A DNA stretch of 64,000 bases from the NCBI RefSeq assembly GCF_000739775.1, contig NZ_BBJH01000020.1, positions 1-64,000 of the forward strand, read 5' to 3'. Each line of letters begins with the position of its first letter. The stretch's first letter is position 1. The position numbers and the translations under genes were made by a program. Under the pieces are notes generated by a model. It was not told where the DNA came from. It saw only the letters and a program-made list of their open reading frames with translations, and made no database searches. Positions 26,902 through 34,767 of this stretch are shown in pieces. Source of the DNA: Paraburkholderia heleia NBRC 101817 (GTDB taxonomy: Bacteria > Pseudomonadota > Gammaproteobacteria > Burkholderiales > Burkholderiaceae).

Positions 26902-29139
26902 ATGAATCGCCAGCTGCAATTATTTGCGAAACTCAATTCGCCGTACTATATCCATGCGCCGGCGTTCACATCGGCATCCGGCGGCATTCGTGCCATGCAC
27001 TATCTGTGCCATGCACTCAATCTGGCAGGTGAGGAAGCGTACGTCACGACCGATACGGTTTCTCCCGGTCTGCGCACGCCCACGCTCTCCGTCAAGGACG
27101 TTGCGCGTCATCGCCTTGAAAATCGCGAGCCGATTACCGTATATCCTGAAGTGGTGAGCGGCAATCCTTCCGACGCCAGATGCGTCGTACGTTACCTGCT
27201 GAATATACCAGGCTTTCTGCACCAAAAAGAATATATGTGGGGCGCCGATGACCTCATTTATGCGCATGGAAGCTGTGTTGTTCCGCCTGGCATGCGTGTG
27301 GAGCTTCTTCAGTTGCCGCTCATCAATACGAGCGTCTATAACCGGGACGGCGTTGATGATACGAAGCGTTCCGGAAGTCTTCTATTCATTAACCGCTATT
27401 TGCGCCGTGGGGGACAACTCAGCCCAATAACGGAAGGATTTACTGAAATTTCATTTCGTGTGTTTCGGCGTACGCCGGAACAGCTCGCTGAGCTTTATCG
27501 GTCAGCCGAACTCCTCTACACGTATGAGCCCTCGACAGCCTGCTATGAAGCGATGCTATGCGGATGCCCGGTAGTTTATCTGCCGAATAATGTCATGCTT
27601 GACATGCTCCCGCCTAGCTACCTGACGGATGTCGGGTCCGCATGGGGCAATTCGCCCGAACAGATCGAACACGCGCGGCGCACGATAAACCGCGTCCCGG
27701 AAATTTACGAGCAGGTTAATCAATCGTTCCTGCGCGAACTTGAAGCATTCATCGATCGGACTCAGCAGCATGTGCGTAAAGCGGCTCCCCTGCAAATTAC
27801 GCCGGTCACCAACGTCGAAGTGAAAAAGCGCGTTGTCTTGATGTCAGCTGATCCAGTGGGCGCCACCGCACCGCTCATGCGCATTATCAAGCCACTTGGC
27901 TTCGCACCGCAAAACTGGGAGGTCATCTCGGGTCTACAGGATGGCCAGGTAACGCTCGATTTGGAGAACCCACCTCAACTGATCGTGCTTCAGCGGGCAA
28001 TCGCCGGCATATTCTCGATCGATACCTTGAAACAGTTGTTCGCTTTGGGCGCTCCGATTGTCTACGATACCGACACGCGCTTCGATGTCCCACCAGGTCG
28101 TCAAAGTGATAACTTCCAGACCTCGATCGAATATACGTTGCAGCACGCGGATGCAGTTATCGTAGCCAACGAGCAATTGGCCGAGGTCTATCGTTCACTA
28201 TCCTCACGGGTGCATGTCGTACCCAGTTTGGTCGAATTTGAGCTATTCGAATGTCCCGTACGCGCTGCTACTCCTGCCGTTCGTATCGGCGTATTCGGTA
28301 ACTCGCTTGAACCATCGAATTTTGCGTTGCTTGATAAGGTGATCCATAAAATTCAGGCTCGTTACGGCGACCGGATTAACTTCACGCTAGTGGGCGAGAC
28401 GCCTCCGGCGGGTTGGGTTGCCTCGACTGGTGCCACGTTTGTCAAGATAGCGCCGACGCTTGAGTCGCGCGCCCGTCAATTGCGCGAACTTGAACTCGAT
28501 GCCTGCCTGGTTCCGCTCGAAAATACGGCTTTTAATGAAAGCGGCTCAACGGTTGCGTATCTGGAGTTCTCCGCAGCCGGTCTCGCCACGATCGCGAGCG
28601 CACGCGCGGCATTTTGCGCCGTAATTCAAAACGGTTATGACGGGTTGTTGGTGAACGATACGGAACAAGACTGGGTTGATGCCATCGGCAAGTTGATTGA
28701 AGCACCGGTATTGCGTAGGCAACTGGCTTACACGGCACAAGCAAAAGTTCGCAGATTGCATGCATTGCGTGAATTGCCCGCGTCCCTGCAAAACGCGCTG
28801 GCGACGGCTTTGGGCGGGCAACCCACACCGCCGTCGCAAACGGCTAACGAGCTGGCGGTTGTGCGTGGCGTACTCATTCTCGATCCTGACGGACGTGGAA
28901 ACCATATAGATCAGACTTTTGGTTATATCGACTCCACGCCCTACAAGGATTTGATCCGGGTCGTGCTCACTATGCAGCAGGACGCTCTGCCGGAATGGAC
29001 TACAAAATTGAGGTACCTGAAAGCGGCCGATTTACAAGAATACGCGGCAGCAACGGCTCAACTACTTGCGCTGCCGACATTCGACTGGGCACTCGTGACA
29101 GAGGCGGGATCAGTTCAGGCAGGGATTCAACGTCAATGA
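26902..29139 (+). CDS. Two-domain glycosyltransferase-like protein
   Basis: The 745-residue product reads as two fused GT-B-like modules. Residues 1-300 or so start with a donor/acceptor-type loop, SASGGIRAMHYLCHAL, and contain LLYTYEPSTACYEAMLCGCPV, which resembles the nucleotide-sugar site of GT4-like enzymes. Residues 310-640 or so contain YDTDTRFDVPPG, IGVFGNSLEPSNFALL and the GT4-like SGSTVAYLEFSAAGLATIAS. The C-terminal 100 residues are of unknown role. It lacks signal peptide and membrane helices. Its stop overlaps the start of the next gene (ATGA). Codon use is visibly less GC-biased than in flanking genes. It could add one or two sugars of the predicted glycan. Confidence 0.8.
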   Translation: MNRQLQLFAKLNSPYYIHAPAFTSASGGIRAMHYLCHALNLAGEEAYVTTDTVSPGLRTPTLSVKDVARHRLENREPITVYPEVVSGNPSDARCVVRYLLNIPGFLHQKEYMWGADDLIYAHGSCVVPPGMRVELLQLPLINTSVYNRDGVDDTKRSGSLLFINRYLRRGGQLSPITEGFTEISFRVFRRTPEQLAELYRSAELLYTYEPSTACYEAMLCGCPVVYLPNNVMLDMLPPSYLTDVGSAWGNSPEQIEHARRTINRVPEIYEQVNQSFLRELEAFIDRTQQHVRKAAPLQITPVTNVEVKKRVVLMSADPVGATAPLMRIIKPLGFAPQNWEVISGLQDGQVTLDLENPPQLIVLQRAIAGIFSIDTLKQLFALGAPIVYDTDTRFDVPPGRQSDNFQTSIEYTLQHADAVIVANEQLAEVYRSLSSRVHVVPSLVEFELFECPVRAATPAVRIGVFGNSLEPSNFALLDKVIHKIQARYGDRINFTLVGETPPAGWVASTGATFVKIAPTLESRARQLRELELDACLVPLENTAFNESGSTVAYLEFSAAGLATIASARAAFCAVIQNGYDGLLVNDTEQDWVDAIGKLIEAPVLRRQLAYTAQAKVRRLHALRELPASLQNALATALGGQPTPPSQTANELAVVRGVLILDPDGRGNHIDQTFGYIDSTPYKDLIRVVLTMQQDALPEWTTKLRYLKAADLQEYAAATAQLLALPTFDWALVTEAGSVQAGIQRQ

Positions 29140-29834
29140 AAAAGGTCGCCATCGTCCAATCCAACTACATTCCGTGGAAAGGATATTTCGACATGATAGC
29201 GGCCGTCGATGAGTTCATCCTCTACGACGACATGCAATATACGCGACGCGATTGGCGTAACCGCAACCAGATTAAGACACCACAAGGCGTTCAGTGGCTG
29301 ACGGTACCCGTGCGCGTCAAGGGCCGCTACGATCAGAAAATCAATGAAACAGAGATCGATAGCGATACGCCATGGGCTGCCAATCATTGGAAAGCGCTAA
29401 TGCAGAATTACCGCCGGGCTCCGCACTTCGGAGAAATTTCCCGCTGGCTTTCGCCGTTCTACGAGGAAAATTCCTTCGCAAGGCTATCGGACTTAAACAG
29501 AGGCTTGATAGGCGCGATTTGCAGATATTTGGGTATTGGAACTCATATTTCGAGTTCATCGGACTACGTCTTGGCGGACGGAAAAACTCAGCGACTCGCC
29601 GATCTGTGCATGCAAGTCAATGGTGAGACGTACATCTCGGGGCCTGCCGCGAGAGATTACATCGACGAGAGCTTTTTTTTGGACGCCGGCATCGAATTGC
29701 GATGGTTCGAGTATTCGGGTTATCCCGAGTATCCGCAGTTGTGGGGAAGCTTTACGCACGGCGTGACCATACTGGATCTGCTGTTTAACTGCGGAAAATC
29801 ATCGGCTCAATACATGAAATATGTCTCAGTATGA
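29136..29834 (+). CDS. WbqC-like family protein
   Basis: The 232-residue product has the WbqC family signature at its start (VAIVQSNYIPWKGYFDMI, then DEFILYDDMQYTRRDWRNRN) and a C-terminal YPEYPQLWGSFTHGVTILDLL. WbqC-like proteins occur in O-antigen and flagellin-glycosylation clusters. Their activity is not well defined, but an acyl or aminoacyl transfer step on amino sugars is often suspected. The ATG at 29136 overlaps the preceding stop as ATGA, implying translational coupling. Confidence 0.88.
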   Translation: MKKVAIVQSNYIPWKGYFDMIAAVDEFILYDDMQYTRRDWRNRNQIKTPQGVQWLTVPVRVKGRYDQKINETEIDSDTPWAANHWKALMQNYRRAPHFGEISRWLSPFYEENSFARLSDLNRGLIGAICRYLGIGTHISSSSDYVLADGKTQRLADLCMQVNGETYISGPAARDYIDESFFLDAGIELRWFEYSGYPEYPQLWGSFTHGVTILDLLFNCGKSSAQYMKYVSV

Positions 29835-29880
29835 CGCGCAACTGTCGCGTCGCGCTGTTCTAAAACGGGAAAACTGAACC

Positions 29881-30705
29881 ATGTTCGTCGAACGTACTGT
29901 ACCCAACGCCCGTTATGGCATCCTGGAACAGGCCCAAGGGACATCCGAAGCAGAACTCGCAGCCGAGAGTATCCGCGAGCTAGGCTATGCCATCCTCGAT
30001 GCGGGATACGACGAAGCCAGTCTGCAGGCGTTGCGAGCGGAATTCGAACGGGTTCGTCACGCCTACATTCAGCGTTTCGGCGAAAAGCATCTGCGTAGCC
30101 TGAACGAATTTCATACAGTGCGCTCGCCGCTTACGCACGATAGTCGGATATTCATCGATCTTGCCTTGAACGCAGCAGTGCTCGATACGCTCAAGTGCGC
30201 AATCAGCGGGAGGTTCATTCTGAATCAGCAGAACGCATTGGTGAATCCGCCCGGAGAAGCATACAGCCAAGCGGCATGGCACAGGGATCTGCCATATCAG
30301 CACTTTGTCGCTTCGCGCCCGGTCGCAGTCAATGCTCTATTTTGCGTTGACGACTTCACAAGCCAAAACGGCGCAACCTATATTCTGCCCGCATCGCACA
30401 AATCCGAGAAATTTCCGAGTGACGATTATGTGTGGCGCAACGCACTCCAGGTTGAAGCCAAAGCCGGTTCGTTCATTCTGCTGGACTGCATGCTGTATCA
30501 CTGTGGTGGCATCAATAGTTCACCATTGCAACGACGCGCGGTGAATCATGTATTCAACATCCCGTACTTCAAGCAGCAGATCAATATTCCGGCCAATCTG
30601 GCTTCAGCTGTATTGACGCCACGTGAACAAGCGATCCTGGGATTCGATGATCAGGAGCCACCATCCGTCGACGCTTACCTAACGCGAAGAGAGTCGCGGC
30701 AGTAG
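29881..30705 (+). CDS. Phytanoyl-CoA dioxygenase (PhyH) family Fe(II)/2-oxoglutarate oxygenase
   Basis: The 274-residue product has the complete facial triad of a non-heme iron oxygenase: H134 and D136 in AAWHRDLPYQ and H207 in LDCMLYHCGGIN. Arg218 or Arg219 is positioned to bind 2-oxoglutarate, and the core strand is GATYILPASHKS. It would hydroxylate a C-H bond. In this setting the target is probably the sugar or an attached acyl group of the flagellin glycan (inference). It lies 46 bases after the WbqC gene and 13 bases before the methyltransferase gene. Confidence 0.88.
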   Translation: MFVERTVPNARYGILEQAQGTSEAELAAESIRELGYAILDAGYDEASLQALRAEFERVRHAYIQRFGEKHLRSLNEFHTVRSPLTHDSRIFIDLALNAAVLDTLKCAISGRFILNQQNALVNPPGEAYSQAAWHRDLPYQHFVASRPVAVNALFCVDDFTSQNGATYILPASHKSEKFPSDDYVWRNALQVEAKAGSFILLDCMLYHCGGINSSPLQRRAVNHVFNIPYFKQQINIPANLASAVLTPREQAILGFDDQEPPSVDAYLTRRESRQ

Positions 30706-30718
30706 CCAGGGGAAAGAC

Positions 30719-31354
30719 ATGAACAGTAGTAAAGATACGATTCACGCAGAAGTTGCGAACTACTACAGCAGGAAGCTAAGCGAACATGGCGAAAGCCCGC
30801 GCGGCGTCGACTGGAATGGCGAAGAAGGCCAGACCTTGCGATTCGTCCAGCTTTCCCGTGTCATCGACACCGGCCGCCCGTTCTCGATCAACGATATCGG
30901 CTGCGGATACGGTGCGTATTACGACTTTCTGTCGATGAAACATCGCGCTTTCAGTTATATCGGAACGGATATCTGCGACGACATGATTGGCGTAGCGCGG
31001 AGTCGACATTCCGAAGTCGACAATGCGAAGTTTCTGCTTTCCGACCGACCGGTCGAGCCGGCCGCATATAGCGTGGCGAGCGGAATTTTCAATGTGCGAA
31101 TGCAACGCAGGGACGAAGAGTGGCTCACCTACATAAAGGCGACACTCGATATGATCGCTGAATCCAGTCGCGAAGGTTTTTCGTTCAATTGTCTTACGTC
31201 GTATTCCGACCGAGACCGAATGCGCGACTATCTCTATTACACCGACCCAGCTTGGGCGTTTGATTTCTGTAAACGTCGTTATTCCCCTCACGTTGCACTG
31301 TTGCACGATTACGGTCTGTACGAATTCACAATCCTTGTGAGGAAGAAAACGTGA
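30719..31354 (+). CDS. SAM-dependent methyltransferase, class I
   Basis: The 211-residue product has a Rossmann-type SAM site with motif I INDIGCGYGAYYDFL (about residues 57-71) and motif II in FSYIGTDICDDMI. The N-terminal helix carries YYSRKLSEHG. It probably methylates a sugar hydroxyl or acyl group. O-methylated Qui4N is known in Pseudomonas syringae flagellin glycans (established knowledge), but the target here is inferred. The stop overlaps the next start (GTGA). Confidence 0.87.
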   Translation: MNSSKDTIHAEVANYYSRKLSEHGESPRGVDWNGEEGQTLRFVQLSRVIDTGRPFSINDIGCGYGAYYDFLSMKHRAFSYIGTDICDDMIGVARSRHSEVDNAKFLLSDRPVEPAAYSVASGIFNVRMQRRDEEWLTYIKATLDMIAESSREGFSFNCLTSYSDRDRMRDYLYYTDPAWAFDFCKRRYSPHVALLHDYGLYEFTILVRKKT

Positions 31355-32016
31355 AGAAGCCTTTGGTGATTTTTGGCGCCGGTGATATCGCTGAGCTGGC
31401 GCACTTCTACTTCACGAACGACTCGGATCGCGAAGTCGTTGCTTTTACCGTCGACGCGAACTGGATCGAACAGCCCGTGTTCTGCGGGCTCCCGGTGGTA
31501 CCGTTCGAATCGCTGGCATCGACTTATCCGGCTGACCGGTACGACATCTTCATCGCATTAAGCTATTCGAAACTTAACGCGATTCGCAAAGAAAAATATT
31601 TGGCGGCGAAAGCCATGCGTTACGGAATCGCCAGGTACGTTAGCTCGCGTGCGTACGTGCCAGACCCAGATCGAATTGGCGAGAATTGCTTCATTCTTGA
31701 ACACAATACGATCCAGCCGTTTGCCCAGATCGGAAACAATGTGACGCTTTGGAGCGGTAATCACATTGGGCATCACTCGCAAATTGGCGATCACACCTTT
31801 GTGGCGTCGCACATTGTCGTCTCTGGCGGCGTAAAGATCGGTGAGCAGTGTTTTATCGGCGTCAATGCAACGCTTCGCGATCATATTCAGGTCGGCGACC
31901 GATGCGTAGTAGGTGCCGGCGCGATCCTTCTGGCCGACGCCGAATCCGAAGGGGTCTACGTCGGCCAAGCGACGGAGCGCTCACGTGTTCCCAGCACAAG
32001 GCTGAAAAGCATATGA
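31351..32016 (+). CDS. PglD/NeuD-type sugar acyltransferase
   Basis: The 221-residue product has an N-terminal nucleotide-sugar-binding domain (LVIFGAGDIAELAHFY) and a C-terminal left-handed beta-helix of hexapeptide repeats (about residues 108-210). Its GHHSQIGDHTFVASH stretch lies where PglD-family enzymes keep their catalytic histidine. These enzymes N-acylate 4-amino-4,6-dideoxy sugars on nucleotides, which fits the WecE-type aminotransferase at the end of the cluster. The start is the GTG at 31351, overlapping the preceding stop. Confidence 0.88.
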   Translation: MKKPLVIFGAGDIAELAHFYFTNDSDREVVAFTVDANWIEQPVFCGLPVVPFESLASTYPADRYDIFIALSYSKLNAIRKEKYLAAKAMRYGIARYVSSRAYVPDPDRIGENCFILEHNTIQPFAQIGNNVTLWSGNHIGHHSQIGDHTFVASHIVVSGGVKIGEQCFIGVNATLRDHIQVGDRCVVGAGAILLADAESEGVYVGQATERSRVPSTRLKSI

Positions 32017-32945
32017 GCCGGCTCCTGCTACGTTGGGAGAAGCAAGGATTGATCTACTGCCCGCCAGAGAAGGGCGAGCATCCCAAACTACGTTCGCACG
32101 CAGCCAATCCGCTTCCGTTACGCTTGACCGGTGACGTCTATCGCATCTTCTATAGCGGCAGGGATGCGCAGAATCGCTCGTCTGTGGGGGCGGTTGATGT
32201 CGACGTCGTCCGGCGCGAGGTTGTTGCCACGCATCGAGAGCCATTCTTGACTCATGGCCCTCAGGGCAGCTTTTATGCTGCCGGAGTGAGCATCGGCAAT
32301 TGCTACGTGGCCGACGGCATCCGCTACATGTTGTTCATGGGCTGGCAAATCCCTGAAGGCGGCCATTGGCGCGGGGATATTGGCAGGGTAGCCATCACAG
32401 ATGATCTTTTTCTCGACGAGAGTCGAGTCGAAATGTTGATGGGCTCGGATGTCTGTGATCCGGTCAGCCTGTCATATCCTTGGGTGATGGAAGCCGAGGG
32501 CGGTCGGTTGCAGATGTGGTACGGATCGACTGTGACGTGGGATGCCGGTAACGGAGAAATGCTCCACGTTATCAACTATGCAACGTCCGACGACGGCAAT
32601 CAGTGGACGCGTCACGGTCAGGTTCTACCTCATCAACTTGGTACGGCACAGGCATTTTCTCGTCCCACCGTGTGCATTGGCTCGCAAGGTGGCTATGAGA
32701 TGTGGTTTTCCTATCGAAGCGGTAGCGGCACGCCGTACGAGATCGGATATGCAAAGAGCGCCGATGGAAAAAATTGGGCGCTCGCCCTCGATGAAGTCCG
32801 CATAGAGCCGTCATCTCAAGGTTGGGACGCCAACATGGTCGAGTATCCCTACGTATTTGATCATAAAAGCGAACGATACATGCTTTACAACGGCGACCGG
32901 TTCGGAGCGACTGGATTCGGACTCGCGATCTTGCGTCGAAACTAA
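32013..32945 (+). CDS. Beta-propeller glycosidase-like protein (GH43/32/130-type fold)
   Basis: The 310-residue product is built from repeated blade-like segments, each with an aromatic-rich strand: YRIFYSGRD, YMLFMGWQIP, LQMWYGST, YEMWFSYRSGSG and YMLYNGDRFG. This pattern is typical of five-bladed propeller glycosidases and phosphorylases. There is no signal peptide, so it acts in the cytoplasm, which is unusual for a glycan hydrolase. It might trim or remodel a precursor, or have lost catalysis and bind sugar. The ATG at 32013 overlaps the previous stop (ATGA). Confidence 0.75.
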   Translation: MSRLLLRWEKQGLIYCPPEKGEHPKLRSHAANPLPLRLTGDVYRIFYSGRDAQNRSSVGAVDVDVVRREVVATHREPFLTHGPQGSFYAAGVSIGNCYVADGIRYMLFMGWQIPEGGHWRGDIGRVAITDDLFLDESRVEMLMGSDVCDPVSLSYPWVMEAEGGRLQMWYGSTVTWDAGNGEMLHVINYATSDDGNQWTRHGQVLPHQLGTAQAFSRPTVCIGSQGGYEMWFSYRSGSGTPYEIGYAKSADGKNWALALDEVRIEPSSQGWDANMVEYPYVFDHKSERYMLYNGDRFGATGFGLAILRRN

Positions 32946-32954
32946 AGTCACAAA

Positions 32955-34088
32955 ATGAGAAAAATTCCGTTTAATCAGCCCCACATGAGCGGTAAAGAAC
33001 TATTCTATATTGCTCAGGCACACATCAATGGAAAACTGGCCGGTGATGGCCCGTATACCAAGCGATGCCATACCTGGCTGGAAACAACGACAGGCAGCGA
33101 TAAAGCGCTGCTTACCCACTCGTGTACTGCAGCGCTGGAAATGGCGGCGCTGTTGCTCGATATCCAGCCGGGTGATGAAATCATCATGCCGTCTTACACC
33201 TTTGTATCGACTGCGAACGCGTTCGCACTGCGTGGCGGTATTCCGGTGTTTGTCGATATCCGGGAAGACACGCTCAATCTGGACGAGCGCCTCATCGAGG
33301 CGGCGATCACGCCGCGTACGCGCGCGATTGTGCCGGTTCATTATGCCGGCGTTTCGTGCGAAATGGACGTGATCATGGCTATCGCACAGCGCCACAATCT
33401 GAAGGTTGTGGAAGACGCCGCACAAGGGGTCATGGCGACATACAAAGGTCGACCGCTGGGGAGCATCGGCGACCTCGGGACCTATAGTTTTCACGAGACG
33501 AAAAACCTTATCTCGGGCGAAGGCGGTGCGTTGCTGGTCAATCGGCCGGAACATGCCGAGGCCGCGGAAATCATTAGGGAAAAGGGTACCAATCGAAGCC
33601 AGTTTTACCGTGGACAGGTTGACAAGTACACCTGGCAGTCCATCGGTTCGTCTTTCCTGCCCGGAGAGCTCGTCGCTGCTTTTCTTTGGGCGCAACTGGA
33701 AGAGGCCGAGCAAATCACGACAACGCGCCTGGAGAGCTGGGCGCGGTATCACTCATTGCTGGAAAGATTCGAAGCGAGAGGCGTGCTAAGGCGCCCCATT
33801 GTCCCCGTGCACTGTCAGCATAATGCGCACATGTATTACGTGTTGGTTGATTCGCTGACCGAGCGACAGCGTATTCTCGATGGACTTCACCAAAGCGGGG
33901 TAGATGCTGTCTTTCACTATGTACCGCTACATTCCTCACCAGCGGGGCTGCGGTATGGGCGTAAGCATGGCTCGCTTGCGGTAACCGAGTCCAGGGCAAA
34001 CCGGCTCATCCGGCTACCGCTCTGGTTTGGAATGGCAGAGAGCGATCAACAGAACGTAGTCAACATTCTCAAGAAAGCCGTGACCTGA
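32955..34088 (+). CDS. wecE: dTDP-4-amino-4,6-dideoxygalactose transaminase (WecE/RffA type)
   Basis: PLP-dependent sugar aminotransferase of 377 residues, closely resembling E. coli WecE as I remember it. Matching blocks include SCTAALEMAALLLDIQPGDE, MPSYTFVSTANAF and the stretch around VVEDAAQGVM. The PLP lysine is K183 in SFHETKN, and IIREKGTNRSQFYRG follows. The reaction converts dTDP-4-keto-6-deoxyglucose to dTDP-Fuc4N. An isomeric Qui4N product is possible if specificity shifted. The dTDP-glucose genes rmlA and rmlB are not in the window. It is the last gene before the integrase remnant. Confidence 0.92.
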   Translation: MRKIPFNQPHMSGKELFYIAQAHINGKLAGDGPYTKRCHTWLETTTGSDKALLTHSCTAALEMAALLLDIQPGDEIIMPSYTFVSTANAFALRGGIPVFVDIREDTLNLDERLIEAAITPRTRAIVPVHYAGVSCEMDVIMAIAQRHNLKVVEDAAQGVMATYKGRPLGSIGDLGTYSFHETKNLISGEGGALLVNRPEHAEAAEIIREKGTNRSQFYRGQVDKYTWQSIGSSFLPGELVAAFLWAQLEEAEQITTTRLESWARYHSLLERFEARGVLRRPIVPVHCQHNAHMYYVLVDSLTERQRILDGLHQSGVDAVFHYVPLHSSPAGLRYGRKHGSLAVTESRANRLIRLPLWFGMAESDQQNVVNILKKAVT

Positions 34089-34331
34089 TACTGCTTCAGC
34101 GATATTTGTGCTGCATTCTCACTGCGGCAGGCCGCGAACGTCGTCGGGCTCGCCTGGCGTGACGGCCGCCTGATCGTCAATGAAGGCCCCGACTGCTACT
34201 TCACCGAAGCCGAAAAGCAGTGTCCGTACCACAACCTGATGCAGCGATACGCCCACCTGTCGGCTGACCACCTGGCGCATTGGGTGACGCCGCTGACGGA
34301 GCTGCCGGCACCGAAGTTAGCTGCAATCTAG
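34089..34331 (+). pseudogene. Degenerate C-terminal remnant of a tRNA-targeting tyrosine integrase
   Basis: In one frame from 34089 to the TAG at 34329-34331 the translation contains QAANVVGLAWRDGRL and, shortly after, LMQRYAHLSADHLAHWV. The second block is the family's C-terminal signature, whose Tyr is the catalytic nucleophile. The first resembles the ANV-GL-W region earlier in the catalytic domain. The intervening catalytic segment, the whole N-terminus and a start codon are missing. It abuts the wecE stop and ends about 55 bases from the 3' end of tRNA-Arg, the usual place for such an integrase gene. Confidence 0.75.
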
Positions 34332-34385
34332 CTGCAATGTCGGAGCTTGACGAAGAGGGGAAACCGCTGAAAGCCTTACGGCTAT

Positions 34386-34461
34386 TGGCGCGCCCGGCTG
34401 GGATCGAACCAGCAACCCCTGCCTTCGGAGGGCAGTACTCTATCCATTGAGCTACGGGCGC
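34386..34461 (-). tRNA. tRNA-Arg, anticodon CCG
   Basis: Read on the minus strand, a 73-base tRNA plus encoded CCA. The acceptor stem is GCGCCCG paired with CGGGCGC. The anticodon arm is CTGCC-CTCCGAA-GGCAG with CCG as anticodon, and the T arm contains GGTTCGATCC. The 3' end faces the integrase remnant and the low-GC cluster, as expected for an integration target. Confidence 0.96.
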
Positions 34462-34767
34462 GTTGACTTGCTGGCACTGCCGTCTGCCCGAAGAACTCGG
34501 GGAAAGCAGCGCCGAAGGGAGACCGAGAGAATAACCGGTTTCGATTAAACCGTCCACCGCACAGGTTATCAAGGGTCGCATCACTATCCGGCAAAACAGC
34601 GCAGGCCGCCGCCCTCCCGCTCCGGGTAAACGCCCGCTGAACTACGCCCACGGCCGCCCACCAGCCGCAAACCCTTCCGTCTATAATCGTCGGTGTTTGA
34701 TCTGCCGCATGGCCATTGCCGTCCTGCTGTACCGCTCACCATAAAACCAACGGGAGTCGAGACAAGC

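Noticed and set aside
26647..34461. Duplicated tRNA-Arg 3' end (att site) bounding the island
   Set aside because: I looked for a second copy of the tRNA 3' segment around 26647-26901 and did not see one. The original att site may be lost or lie elsewhere.
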